DNA of 64,000 bases from CAVQBC01 sp963848415 (GTDB taxonomy: Bacteria; Actinomycetota; Thermoleophilia; Solirubrobacterales; Solirubrobacteraceae). The notes beneath the pieces are model-generated. The model made no database searches. It was not told the DNA's origin and saw nothing but the letters and a program-made list of their open reading frames with translations. Position 1 is the first letter of the stretch. Each line of letters starts with the position of its first letter. A program made the position numbers and the translations under genes. The stretch covers positions 1,922,001 through 1,986,000 of the forward strand of contig CAWKDN010000001.1 of the NCBI GenBank assembly GCA_963848415.1. Reading direction: 5' to 3'. Below are positions 1-9,378 of the stretch, in pieces.

Positions 1-2
1 GC

Positions 3-758
3 CTCCCCTCCGAGCGCTCGCTGTGCGACACCTTCGGGGTCAGCCGGGCGACGGTCCGCCGCGCGGTCGAGGAGCTCGTCGCCGACGGGCTCATCGACGT
101 CCGCGGGCGCGGCTCGTTCGTGACGGGCGGCGCGCTCGCCGAGCCGCCCAACACGCTGCTGAGCCTGACCGAGCTGGGTGACTCGCGCGGCCTGGAGGCC
201 TCGGCGCTCGTGCTCGACAGCGGCGTGCGGGCGGCCACGCTGGACGAGGCCGAGGCGTTCGGGATCGCTCCCGGCGCCGAGCTCTTCGAGCTCGAGCGGG
301 TGCGGATGCTCGACGGCATGCCGATCGCGCTGGACCACAACCGGGTGCCGCTGCGCCTGGCGCCGGTGCTCGGTGAGACCGACTTCGCCGCGGCCTCGCT
401 GTACGCCACGCTCGAGCGGGCGGGCCATCCGCCCGTGCGCGCGGACTACGAGGTCGAGGCGCGGCTCGTGGAGGGCCGGGCGGCCGAGCTGCTCGGGCTC
501 GAGCCATCCTCGCCGGTGCTGTTCACGACGACCATGGCCTTCGGGGAGGATGGGAGGGTGCTCGACGTCGGGCGGACGATCTACCGCGCCGACCGCTATC
601 GATTCCAGGCGACGCTCACGCGTCGCGTGCAGAGGGAGAGGGGAAGCAGTGATTCCGAGACGCTGGGTACGCGTGTGGGCGCCGGTCGCGCTGGCGGCGA
701 TCGCCATCGCCGGGTGTGGGGGGACGCCTGGGGAGGACAAGCCCAACCAGTCCACTGA
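3..758 (+). CDS. GntR-family regulator with UTRA ligand domain (5' partial)
   Basis: The reading frame is open from the window edge, so the true start lies outside. The first 40 residues form a GntR winged helix, with the recognition-helix segment SRATVRRAVEEL and the wing motif GRGSFV. A UTRA domain follows (about residues 80-205), the effector-binding fold of sugar-responsive GntR regulators such as DasR/NagR. It lies directly upstream of, and overlaps, an ABC sugar-importer operon, so a local regulator responding to a sugar or sugar phosphate is inferred. The UTRA domain should end near base 615. The last 35 or so residues, which read through the start of the lipoprotein gene, do not look native, and the 110-bp overlap is unusually long. 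A slip near 640 would give a stop at 650-652, overlapping the next start in the way usual here. Confidence 0.85.
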   Translation, partial: LPSERSLCDTFGVSRATVRRAVEELVADGLIDVRGRGSFVTGGALAEPPNTLLSLTELGDSRGLEASALVLDSGVRAATLDEAEAFGIAPGAELFELERVRMLDGMPIALDHNRVPLRLAPVLGETDFAAASLYATLERAGHPPVRADYEVEARLVEGRAAELLGLEPSSPVLFTTTMAFGEDGRVLDVGRTIYRADRYRFQATLTRRVQRERGSSDSETLGTRVGAGRAGGDRHRRVWGDAWGGQAQPVH

Positions 759-2052
759 GCAGGACGCCGCGGCGAACGTCCAGACCGACGGCTTCGAGAA
801 GCTCGGCAACGTCACCCTGAACGTGGTCTCCTCGGAGACCGGCACCGGGCCCAAGCAGGCCGTGCGCGAGCTCAGCCGGGCCTTCGAGCAGAAGTACCCG
901 AACGTCGACGTCAAGGTCTCCTACCGGCCGTTCGAGACCTGGATCAAGCAGGTCAAGCTCGAGCTCTCGGGCGACACCCCGCCCGACGTCGTGCCCGGCA
1001 ACCAGGGCTACCAGGTCGACGGCGACCTCGTGAAGGCCGGGCTGATCCTGCCGATGGACAAGTACGCCGACGCCTACGGCTGGGCGGAGTCCTTCTCGCC
1101 GGAGTCGCTGCAGCAGTTCACCTGGTCTGAGGACGGGCGCACGTTCGGCGAGGGCACGCTGTGGGGGATCGCCCAGAGCGGCCAGTCCACCGGCGTCTTC
1201 GCCAACAAGGAGAAGATGCAGGCGGCCGGCGTCGACCCGGCGGCGCTGAAGACCTTCGCCGACTTCGAGTCCGCACTGGAGACGCTCGAGGGCCAGACCT
1301 CGGGCAACGAGCCGGTGATCATGCTCGGCAACAAGGAGCAGTACCCGCTGCTGCACCTGTGGGGCATGATCCAGCAGGCCTACACCCCCGCCCAGGAGGT
1401 CCGCGACTGGATCTTCCACAAGGAGGGGGCGACGTTCGACACGCCCGGCAACCGCCAGGCGCTGGAGAAGCTCAAGGCGTGGAGCGACGCGGGCTACTTC
1501 GGGACGCCCGACAGCTTCAACGGGCGCGCCGAGCAGGACGCGGCGAACCTGTTCGGCCGCGGCCAGGGCACGTTCATGATGGGCGGCAACTGGAACGCCC
1601 AGACCGCGCTGGACGGGCTCAAGGACAACGCCACGTTCTTCGACATGGGGCCGGGCGAGTCGGGCAAGCGCGGGGCGATCGGCTCGACCAGCGTCCCGCT
1701 GCACATCTCGGCCAAGAGCAAGCAGCCCGACCTGGCGGCCGCCTACATCGACTTCACCGCGGGCCGCCCGGCGTCCAAGGCGCTGGTGGACACGACGCAG
1801 GTCCCGGCGGTGCTCAACCCGACGGCGGAGCCGAGCGGCGGGCTCGCGAGCGAGGTCACCGACGGCTGGCAGTCGCTCGTCGACGACGGCGGGCTGATGT
1901 TCTACCACGACTGGTCGTCCCCGACGATGCTCGAGACCATCGGCCAGTCCTTCCAGGAGCTGGTCGTCGGGCGCGCCTCCGTGGACGAGGTCGTCACCCG
2001 GATCCAGACCGACTGGGAGGAGTACGACAAGGAGCTCAAGGCCGCCTCGTGA
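649..2052 (+). CDS. ABC transporter sugar-binding lipoprotein (family 1 SBP)
   Basis: This 467-residue extracellular solute-binding protein belongs to the MalE/UgpB-like family. The GTG start was chosen because it gives a clean lipoprotein signal peptide: basic MIPRRWVR, a hydrophobic stretch, then the lipobox AIAGC with Cys near residue 24. A purine-rich ribosome site (agggagagggg) precedes it. The mature part has typical SBP_bac_1 features, including the N-terminal lobe segment EQKYPNVDVKVSY and a G/N-rich hinge region around MMGGNWNAQT. Its stop overlaps the next permease start by 4 bp, so it is the first gene of a co-transcribed importer. The substrate cannot be read from sequence. The GntR/UTRA, kinase and GH4 neighbours favour an amino sugar or a small glycoside. 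Confidence 0.92.
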   Translation: MIPRRWVRVWAPVALAAIAIAGCGGTPGEDKPNQSTEQDAAANVQTDGFEKLGNVTLNVVSSETGTGPKQAVRELSRAFEQKYPNVDVKVSYRPFETWIKQVKLELSGDTPPDVVPGNQGYQVDGDLVKAGLILPMDKYADAYGWAESFSPESLQQFTWSEDGRTFGEGTLWGIAQSGQSTGVFANKEKMQAAGVDPAALKTFADFESALETLEGQTSGNEPVIMLGNKEQYPLLHLWGMIQQAYTPAQEVRDWIFHKEGATFDTPGNRQALEKLKAWSDAGYFGTPDSFNGRAEQDAANLFGRGQGTFMMGGNWNAQTALDGLKDNATFFDMGPGESGKRGAIGSTSVPLHISAKSKQPDLAAAYIDFTAGRPASKALVDTTQVPAVLNPTAEPSGGLASEVTDGWQSLVDDGGLMFYHDWSSPTMLETIGQSFQELVVGRASVDEVVTRIQTDWEEYDKELKAAS

Positions 2053-3002
2053 CGACCGCGGCGCCAGCCCGCGAACAGCCCTCCGGTCCCGGAGCCGCGG
2101 AGGTCCCGCGGCTCCGGGTGCGAGCGCGCGCGCCGGGTGAGCCGCGCCGGGTCGCCTACCTCTACCTGCTGCCCGCCTTCGCGTTCTACCTGCTGTTCGC
2201 GTTCGGGCCGCTGCTGTACACGACCTGGCTGTCGTTCTTTCGGTGGGACGGGCTGACGGTCGGCACGTGGATCGGGCTGGACAACTACGAGCGGGTGCTC
2301 AGCGACCCGGCCATCCGGGCCTCGTTCGTGCACTCGCTCGTGCTGATCCTGTTCTTCGCGGTGCTGCCGTGCATGCTCGGGCTCTACCTGGCGTCGCTGA
2401 TGGCGCACGCGCGCGTGCGCGGGCTCGGCTTCTTCCGCGCGGTGCTGTTCCTGCCCCAGACCGTCGCCGTCGTCGTCGTGGCGATCGCGTGGGTGTGGAT
2501 CTACGCGCCCGAGGGGCCGGTCAACGAGGCGCTGCGGGCCGTCGGCCTGGACTCGTTGGCGCGCGGCTGGCTGGGCGACTTCGACCTGGCCCTGCCGGCG
2601 CTGGGGCTGGTCGGCACGTGGCTGATGTCGGGCCTGTGCATGGTGCTGTTCCTCGCGGGGATCCAGAAGATCCCGGACACGCTCTACGAGGCGGCGCGGG
2701 TCGACGGCGCGGGGCGCTGGCGCGAGTTCCTCGCCGTCACGCTGCCCGGGCTGCGCGGCGAGCTCGCCGTGGCGCTCACCATCACGACCATCTTCGCCCT
2801 GCGCTCGTTCGACCTGATCTACGTGGCCACGAGCGGCGGGCCGGGCTCCTCGACCACCGTGCCGGCGGTGCTCGTCTACCAGAACGCGTTCAGCACCGGC
2901 CGCGTCGGGCTGGCCGCCTCGGTGGCCGTGGTGCTCACGCTGATCATCTTCGTGGTCGCGTTCGCGATCACGCGGATCGTCGACCGCGACCCGGCGCGCT
3001 GA
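2049..3002 (+). CDS. ABC sugar transporter permease (MalF type)
   Basis: This 317-residue inner-membrane permease is the first of two in the importer. The GTG start overlaps the lipoprotein stop (GTGA). A Pro/Arg-rich cytoplasmic N-terminus of about 35 residues precedes TM1 (YLYLLPAFAFYLLFAFGPLL). Six hydrophobic segments follow. The cytoplasmic EAA loop reads YEAARVDGAGRWREF and docks on the ATPase. The short periplasmic stretch TSGGPGSSTTVP near the C-terminus is typical of MalF/UgpA-type sugar permeases. Its partner permease starts 4 bp downstream. Confidence 0.93.
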   Translation: MTTAAPAREQPSGPGAAEVPRLRVRARAPGEPRRVAYLYLLPAFAFYLLFAFGPLLYTTWLSFFRWDGLTVGTWIGLDNYERVLSDPAIRASFVHSLVLILFFAVLPCMLGLYLASLMAHARVRGLGFFRAVLFLPQTVAVVVVAIAWVWIYAPEGPVNEALRAVGLDSLARGWLGDFDLALPALGLVGTWLMSGLCMVLFLAGIQKIPDTLYEAARVDGAGRWREFLAVTLPGLRGELAVALTITTIFALRSFDLIYVATSGGPGSSTTVPAVLVYQNAFSTGRVGLAASVAVVLTLIIFVVAFAITRIVDRDPAR

Positions 3003-3006
3003 GCCG

Positions 3007-3831
3007 ATGGTCTCCCGCCGCGAGCAGGTCGTCAGCTACGGGGTGCTCGCCGTCTTCGCCGTGGTCGCGATCTACCCGATCCTCTCGATCGTCCTGCTCG
3101 CCTTCCACAAGCGCTCGGACCTCGTCACCGGCTTCTCGATCCCGGACTCGCTGAGCTTCGACACCTTCCGGCAGGCGTGGGAGGTCGGCGGCTTCTCGAG
3201 CGGCCTGGTCAACAGCTTCATCGTCGCGGCGACGGTCGCGGTGGCCACGGCGGTGCTCGCGACGCTGGCGGGCTACGCGTTCGGCGCGATGCGCTTCCGC
3301 GGCTCGAGCGCGCTCTTCTACCTGCTGCTGATCGGCCTGATCTTCCCCTACGAGGCAACGGTGATCCCGCTCTACTACGTCTTCCGCGACGTCGGATTGA
3401 CCGACAGCCTGTGGGCGCTGATCCTGCCCCAGATCGCGCTGTCGATCCCGTTCGGCACGTTCTGGATGCGCGCGTTCTTCCGCTCGACGCCCGGGCCGCT
3501 GGTCGAGGCCTCGCGGCTGGACGGCGCGTCGAGCCTGACCACGCTCGTGCGCGTGCTGCTGCCGCAGGCGTGGCCGGCGCTGACCACGATGATGGTGCTC
3601 GTGTTCATGTGGACGTGGAACGAGTTCCTGCTCGCGCTCGTGATGATCCAGAGCGACGAGCTGCGCACGGCGCCGCTCGGGCTCGCGCTGTTCGCGGGCG
3701 CCAACCGCTACAGCGACCCGACGCTGACTGCGGCCGCCGCGGTGCTCGTCGCGCTGCCGATCGTGATCGTCTACGTCTTCCTGCAGCGCAGCTTCATCCG
3801 CGGCATGTTCTCCGGGGCGGTGAAGGAGTAG
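3007..3831 (+). CDS. ABC sugar transporter permease (MalG type)
   Basis: This 274-residue second permease of the importer has six predicted TM helices, starting with VLAVFAVVAIYPILSIVLL. Its cytoplasmic EAA motif is VEASRLDGASSLTT, followed by LLPQAWPAL. The C-terminal segment FLQRSFIRGMFSGAVK is the conserved end of MalG/AraQ-type permeases. Gene spacing is 4 bp upstream, and the stop TAG is immediately followed by the ATG of the kinase. This supports one transcript for lipoprotein, permeases, kinase and ATPase. Confidence 0.93.
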   Translation: MVSRREQVVSYGVLAVFAVVAIYPILSIVLLAFHKRSDLVTGFSIPDSLSFDTFRQAWEVGGFSSGLVNSFIVAATVAVATAVLATLAGYAFGAMRFRGSSALFYLLLIGLIFPYEATVIPLYYVFRDVGLTDSLWALILPQIALSIPFGTFWMRAFFRSTPGPLVEASRLDGASSLTTLVRVLLPQAWPALTTMMVLVFMWTWNEFLLALVMIQSDELRTAPLGLALFAGANRYSDPTLTAAAAVLVALPIVIVYVFLQRSFIRGMFSGAVKE

Positions 3832-4793
3832 ATGGCGCCGCTGCTGGCCGTCGACGGCGGCAACACCAAGACGCTCGCCGTCGTCGCGGACGCCAAGCAG
3901 GTGCTGGGCGCGGCCCGCGGCGGCTGCGGGGACATCTACGGCGGCGCCTCGCCGGACGCGGCGCTGGAGGTGATCGAGGCGGCCGCGCGCGCGGCCCTGG
4001 CCGACGCCGGCTGCGACGCGGGCGAGCTGGGCGCGGCGGTCTTCAGCCTCGCCGGCGCCGACTGGCCGGAGGACTTCGCGCTGCTGGAGGCCGGGCTGCG
4101 CGAGCGCCTCGGCCTGCCCGAGGCGCCGCTGGTGGTCAACGACTCGCTCGGCGCGCTGCGCGCCGGCTCGGAGGACTGGACCGGCGTCTCGGTGGTCTGC
4201 GGGACCTACGACGCGATCGGCGCGCGCCACCCGGACGGGCGCCTCTACCACCTCGGCTTCTGGCCCGACGGCTGCGGCGGGCGCCCGATCGGGCACGCGG
4301 CGCTGCAGGCCGTCTACCGCGCCGAGCTCGAGCTCGGCCCGCCGACGGCGCTCACCGAGGCGGCGCTGGCGTTCTACGGCGCCGAGGACCCGATCGCGCT
4401 GCTGCACGCCTTCACGCGCCGCGGCGGCCGGCCCGAGTCCGACAAGGGCCTGCTTGCGCCCGCGGTGCTCGACGCCGCCGAGGCCGGGGACGCCGTCGCG
4501 GGCGCGCTGGTGGACGGCCAGGGCGCGACGATGGGCCGCCAGGCGCTCGTCTCGCTCAAGGCCGTCGGGCTCGGCCCGGCGGGGACCCGCGTCGTCCTGA
4601 CGGGCGGGCTCTTCGCGCACCGCGGCGAGCGGCTGGCCGGCGCGGTCCTGACCGAGCTGCCGGGCGCCGACCCGGTCCGCCACGGCCCGCCGCCGGTGGT
4701 CGGCGCGCTGCTGCTCGGCTACGACCGGCTCGGCGGCGTGGGCGACCCGGAGGCGCTGGCCGCCGGCCTCCTGCACCGGGAAGGAGGTGCGGG

Positions 4794-4821
<28 letters not shown>
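3832..4821 (+). CDS. BadF/BadG/BcrA/BcrD-type ATPase, putative amino-sugar kinase
   Basis: This 329-residue ASKHA-fold protein resembles N-acetylglucosamine kinases of the BadF/BcrA superfamily. The phosphate-1 loop is DGGNTKT at residues 8-14. A second phosphate-binding region would lie at VVCGTYDA (about 122), and a C-terminal adenosine motif reads VVLTGGLF. Two key places depart from the family: the usual GTGS loop reads GTYDA, and the usual GDEGS stretch reads PDGCGG. Kinase activity is therefore plausible but not certain. The gene sits inside the importer operon, directly after the second permease and overlapping the ATPase gene by 28 bp, so its product probably acts on the imported sugar. 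Confidence 0.8.
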
Positions 4822-5942
<1,121 letters not shown>

Positions 5943-5944
5943 GC

Positions 5945-6382
5945 TCACGCCTCCCGCGCCCGCCAGTGGGCGACGTGCTGCGGGCGCAGGCGGATCAGCG
6001 GGCCGCCGGGCGGTTGCGTCCGGTACTGGCGGTAGCGCCGGGCGAGCGCCTCGACGGCATCCGGCGCCGCGGCGACCTCGACCAGCTCGGCGGCGCCCAC
6101 GAGCTGCACCCAGGCCAGCTCGTCCCAGCGGTCGCTGTAGCGGTCGACGCAGAGCGTGGCCTGCGGTCGCTCGCGCAGCCAGCGGACGCGGGCGAGGGCG
6201 GCGGGCGCCGAGCGCTTGGGCTTGTCGTCGATCGCGCTCCACGCCGCGTCGGCACTGAGCGCGTAGGTCACCGGCAGCACGCGCGGGCGGCCGTGGGAGT
6301 CGATCAGGCCGAGGTGCCCGACGCGGGCCTCGGCCAGCAGCCCGGTCACCCAGGCCGGCAGCCGGTCGGAGGCGGAGGTCAC
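5945..6382 (-). CDS. PPOX-class F420-dependent family protein (Rv0121-like)
   Basis: This 145-residue split-barrel flavin/F420-binding protein resembles the Rv0121 subgroup. Visible family features are the N-terminal helix with LPAWVTGLLAEARVGHLGL, the strand pair GRPRVLPVTYAL, the KPKRS segment and the late WVQLVGAAELV strand. The GTG start was chosen over longer extensions because it begins at the conserved helix and a TATCGT box lies 8 nt upstream (6391-6396), which fits a leaderless transcript. It is convergent with the ABC operon. The substrate is unknown, and F420 rather than FMN use is assumed from the subgroup. Confidence 0.8.
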   Translation of the reverse strand: MTSASDRLPAWVTGLLAEARVGHLGLIDSHGRPRVLPVTYALSADAAWSAIDDKPKRSAPAALARVRWLRERPQATLCVDRYSDRWDELAWVQLVGAAELVEVAAAPDAVEALARRYRQYRTQPPGGPLIRLRPQHVAHWRAREA

Positions 6383-6464
6383 GCGTTGCAACGATAGGCC
6401 GGTCCCGAGCGCGAGCTCGAGCGGGCGCTGCCGGTCCTGCTCGAGCCGCTGCGCTGACGCGGCG

Positions 6465-7766
6465 TCAGGCGGGAAGGAGCCGCTCGGGCAGCCGATCGGC
6501 GTGCGCTGCGGCCATCTCGGCGTAGAGCTGCTCCGCCACGTCCAGCGAGCGGACGAGCGGGTGGGCGGCGAGCGCGCGCACGGCGTCGACCGGGCCGCCC
6601 GACCAGGCCGCGTCGGCGGCGGCCTGCTGGTACTCGGCAAGCGCCTCCACCAGCCCGCGCAGGTGGGTCGGCAGGCCGGGCATCGGCAGCGGCTGGATGC
6701 CGGCCGCCTCGCAGCGGCCGAGCGTCTCGACCACCAGCGAGTCGGGGAAGCCGGGCACCGTCCCCTGGTTGGGCACGTTGACCGGAAGCGTCGCGCCGGT
6801 GTCGTTGAACACCGCGTCCATGCAGTCGATCGCGAGCTCGAGCTCGTCGATGCCGCCGCGCGAGCGGTCGGGATCGAGCACAGGCTCCTCGCTGGCGGCC
6901 TGCTCGGCGTAGTGCTCCCAGTAGCCCGGGACCCAGCTCATGATGTCCTCGGCGCGGGTGGTCGGCTTGGCCGACAGCTCGGTCAGCAGCTCGGGCTCGA
7001 AGTAGTAGTACTGGAAGTAGAAGCTCGGCACCGCGCCCATCGCGGCCGCGAGGCGCAGCGCGCGGCGCCGCTCACCGTCGAGCTGCGGGTCGTGCTGCTT
7101 GTCGGCCCAGGCGGCGCGCAGCAGCGGGATGAGGTCCTCGCCGTCGTAGCGGTGGCGCACGCTCCACGAGTTGTGGTTGACCCCCACGCTCGCCACGTCG
7201 ACCCGGTCGGGGTCGAGGCCCGCCGCCTCGGCGAGCATTCGCGGGTACTCGATCGGGCCTTCGCAGAGGGAGACGATCGGGATCGCAGAGTGGTCGGCGA
7301 CCGCCTGGGCGACGAGGTTGACCGGGTTCGTGTAGTTGAAGATGCGCACGCCGGGGCAGACGGCCTCGGCGTCGGCCAGGATCCCCTGCATGACGGCGAC
7401 CGAGCGCAGCGCCATGAAGAAGCCGCCCGGGCCCTGGGTCTCCTGGCCGATCACGCCGTGGCGCAGCGGGATCTTCTCGTCGAGCACACGCGCCTCGAAG
7501 CCGCCCGGCCGGTAGCTGGTCAGGATCGCGTCGCAATCGGCCAGCCCGGCCCGGCGGTCGGTGGTGGCGGTGATCCGCAGGTCGGCGTCGCGCGCCGCCG
7601 CCAGGCGCTCGGCGAGCCGGCGGATCAGCTCGAGGCGGTCGGGGTCGAGGTCGATCAGGACAATCTCCGAGCCCGCGAAGTTCCCCGCCTGGCCGATGAA
7701 GCCGGCGACGGTGCCGGCGGCGCGGGTGGAGCCGCCGCCGACATAGCCGATCCTGATCCGCGCCAC
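6465..7766 (-). CDS. Glycoside hydrolase family 4 enzyme (6-phospho-beta-glucosidase-like)
   Basis: This 433-residue GH4 protein uses NAD and a divalent metal for redox-assisted cleavage of phospho-glycosides. The N-terminal Rossmann loop is GYVGGGSTR. The metal-ligand positions appear intact: Cys in SLCEGP and His in GVNHNSW, each at the usual family position, plus the NPVN motif. The CEGP stretch resembles the CNxP-type signature of 6-phospho-beta-glucosidases more than the CH-type of alpha-glycosidases. The GTG start was chosen directly before the Rossmann strand. A PTS is not evident nearby. The substrate may instead be phosphorylated by the BadF-like kinase of the neighbouring importer operon, which is inference. 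Confidence 0.88.
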   Translation of the reverse strand: MARIRIGYVGGGSTRAAGTVAGFIGQAGNFAGSEIVLIDLDPDRLELIRRLAERLAAARDADLRITATTDRRAGLADCDAILTSYRPGGFEARVLDEKIPLRHGVIGQETQGPGGFFMALRSVAVMQGILADAEAVCPGVRIFNYTNPVNLVAQAVADHSAIPIVSLCEGPIEYPRMLAEAAGLDPDRVDVASVGVNHNSWSVRHRYDGEDLIPLLRAAWADKQHDPQLDGERRRALRLAAAMGAVPSFYFQYYYFEPELLTELSAKPTTRAEDIMSWVPGYWEHYAEQAASEEPVLDPDRSRGGIDELELAIDCMDAVFNDTGATLPVNVPNQGTVPGFPDSLVVETLGRCEAAGIQPLPMPGLPTHLRGLVEALAEYQQAAADAAWSGGPVDAVRALAAHPLVRSLDVAEQLYAEMAAAHADRLPERLLPA

Positions 7767-7776
7767 GGCGCTGCGA

Positions 7777-8925
7777 CTACGAGGCGCCGTTGGTGGAGCC
7801 GGCGGTCGTGCGCTCGGTGGCGTCGATGACGCCGGCGCGCTCCTTGTGGCGACGCTCGTACTCACGCACGGTGCGCAGGCGCCCCTCATCCGCGTCGCTC
7901 AGGGCGGTGCGAATCGCCTCGACGTTCTGCTCGTCGTAGCCGGCGTAGGGCTCCTTCTCGCGCAGGGAGGCGGTGCGCTCGAGCACGGTCTGGCGCGCCT
8001 GGGCGCCGCGCTCGTGGCGCTCGACGGTCGCGAGCTCTGCCTGGGTGAGCCCACGCAGGCGGCCGACGACCTCCTCGGCGGTCAGCGCGTCGTAGCCGGG
8101 GATCGGCAGCTCGGGCGTCGCGGCCGCCGGGGCGGACGGGCTCGCAGCCGCGGGCTTCGCGGGCGCGGGCTTCGCGGGCGTCGGCTTCGCGGGGGCCGGC
8201 TTCGCGGCGCTGCGCGAGCGGGTGCCCGCACTGGCAGTGGTGGCTCGGGTGGTCCGCGTCCGGCTCGAGCCGCTCGCCGCGCGCGTGGTGCCGGCCCGCT
8301 TGCGCGTCGTCGCCGGCTTGGCCCGCTTGGCCGTGGCGGTCGCCTTCTTCGCCGTCGCCTTGGCGGCGTCCGCCGCGCCGGTCTCGCTCAGCTGGTAGGA
8401 GGCCTGGCCGCCGACCTCGGCACGGGCGACCGCCTCGGCCAGCGCCGGGATCTCCTTCATGATCAGGTCGAGCATCTTCTCCTCGTCGGAGCGGATCGAC
8501 ACCGCCAGGCGGGCGGTCTCGTCGTCGCCGACGGCCTTGGCGAAGCGCTCGATGGCGGTGTAGGTCGCGATCTCGAGCGTCTCGAGCGCGGCGGAGTCCT
8601 TGGCGTTCTTGAGGATCTTCTCCTCGCCGCCCGTCCCGCGCAGGAGGTCGATCGGCGTCTTGATCAGCGCGAGCCACTGGGCGCTCAGGCTCTCGACCGC
8701 GCCAAGGCCGGCCAGCAGCGGGTTGCCGCTCTCGCCCAGCTCGCCGATCCGCGCCTGGACGCGCGCGGCGTGGTCGCGGGTCTCGGCGAGGTGGCGCTCG
8801 AGGCCGTCGCGGTAGCGGCCCTTGGGCGTGACGGCGATCTGGGACTGCAGTTGGCGGATCAGGCCGGTCTCGGCGGCGTGCGCCTCCTGCAGGTACTGGG
8901 TGAGCTTCTGCTCGGCGGTCGGCAT
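7777..8925 (-). CDS. DUF892 ferritin-like protein with histone-like Lys/Ala/Pro tail
   Basis: This 382-residue protein has three parts. Residues 1-165 are a DUF892 (YciE/YciF) four-helix ferritin-like domain, with helices starting TAEQKLTQYLQEAHAAE and repeated acidic/His residues that could bind metal. Residues about 190-290 are basic low complexity rich in K, A, T, R and AKPxP repeats, resembling bacterial histone H1-like tails. Residues about 300-382 hold the small helical module LPIPGYDALTAEEVVGRL, seen in other actinobacterial proteins. DUF892 proteins are stress-linked but poorly understood. The tail suggests nucleic-acid binding, by inference. It lies 10 bp upstream of the GH4 gene on the same strand, though a shared transcript is not obvious functionally. 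Confidence 0.85.
   Translation of the reverse strand: MPTAEQKLTQYLQEAHAAETGLIRQLQSQIAVTPKGRYRDGLERHLAETRDHAARVQARIGELGESGNPLLAGLGAVESLSAQWLALIKTPIDLLRGTGGEEKILKNAKDSAALETLEIATYTAIERFAKAVGDDETARLAVSIRSDEEKMLDLIMKEIPALAEAVARAEVGGQASYQLSETGAADAAKATAKKATATAKRAKPATTRKRAGTTRAASGSSRTRTTRATTASAGTRSRSAAKPAPAKPTPAKPAPAKPAAASPSAPAAATPELPIPGYDALTAEEVVGRLRGLTQAELATVERHERGAQARQTVLERTASLREKEPYAGYDEQNVEAIRTALSDADEGRLRTVREYERRHKERAGVIDATERTTAGSTNGAS
8152..8210. repeat. Four tandem 15-bp repeats encoding AKPxP
   Basis: About four imperfect copies of a 15-bp unit (consensus ggcttcgcgggcgcg on the + strand) encode the AKPAP/AKPTP repeats in the basic linker of the DUF892 protein. Such a repeat can change copy number by slippage without breaking the frame. 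Confidence 0.8.
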
Positions 8926-9004
8926 GTCAGTCGTCCTTCGCAGTCGAAGTCGGGGTGCTTCACCAGGCCTGCCCGCGCGGCCGGGCCGGCGAACGTGCGA
9001 TGGG

Positions 9005-9367
9005 TCACGGATCGCGATGCACCGTGTCCGGCGCGAAGGCCGGCAGGCACACCGCGACGTACTCGGCCCCCGCGGGCTCCGGCGTGGAGTAGCGCACCCA
9101 CTCGCCGGCGCGCACGAGCACCGCCTGGCCAGGGCCGACCTCCAGCGCACCCGCCTCGTGCTCCACGCGCAGGCGGCCGGCGAGCACGACCGTGTACTCG
9201 TCGAACTCCGGGCGCTGGCCCGGCTCGACCCACCCCTCGGGCGAGCGCATGCGCGCCACGCTGAGGCGGTCCTCGCCGGTGTTCACGCGCCCGACGAACT
9301 CCTCGATCAGCTTCGGCTTGGTGCCCGCCGCCTCGACGCGCGACGGGCCCTCGATCAGCTCGGGCAT
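9005..9367 (-). CDS. Small cupin-domain protein
   Basis: This 120-residue single-domain cupin has the two cupin motifs spread over PGQRPEFDEYTVVLAGRL and LEVGPGQAVLVRAGEW. Classical His ligands are mostly replaced (RPEFDE), so metal binding is doubtful. It starts 11 bp downstream of the vWA gene on the same strand and could be read through from the moxR operon. A TAGCCT box 8 nt upstream could also give its own leaderless start, although it contains the stop of the upstream gene. No enzymatic role can be assigned. Confidence 0.72.
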   Translation of the reverse strand: MPELIEGPSRVEAAGTKPKLIEEFVGRVNTGEDRLSVARMRSPEGWVEPGQRPEFDEYTVVLAGRLRVEHEAGALEVGPGQAVLVRAGEWVRYSTPEPAGAEYVAVCLPAFAPDTVHRDP

Positions 9368-9378
9368 CGGCGTCCAGG

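Noticed and set aside
616..1908. 430-residue open frame opposite the lipoprotein gene
   Set aside because: Low-complexity Arg/Ala/Val composition with no domain. It is antisense to a clear SBP and arises from high GC.
2968..4776. 602-residue open frame on the minus strand opposite permease and kinase genes
   Set aside because: Arg/Gln/Glu/His-rich shadow without any motif; the opposite strand has strong genes.
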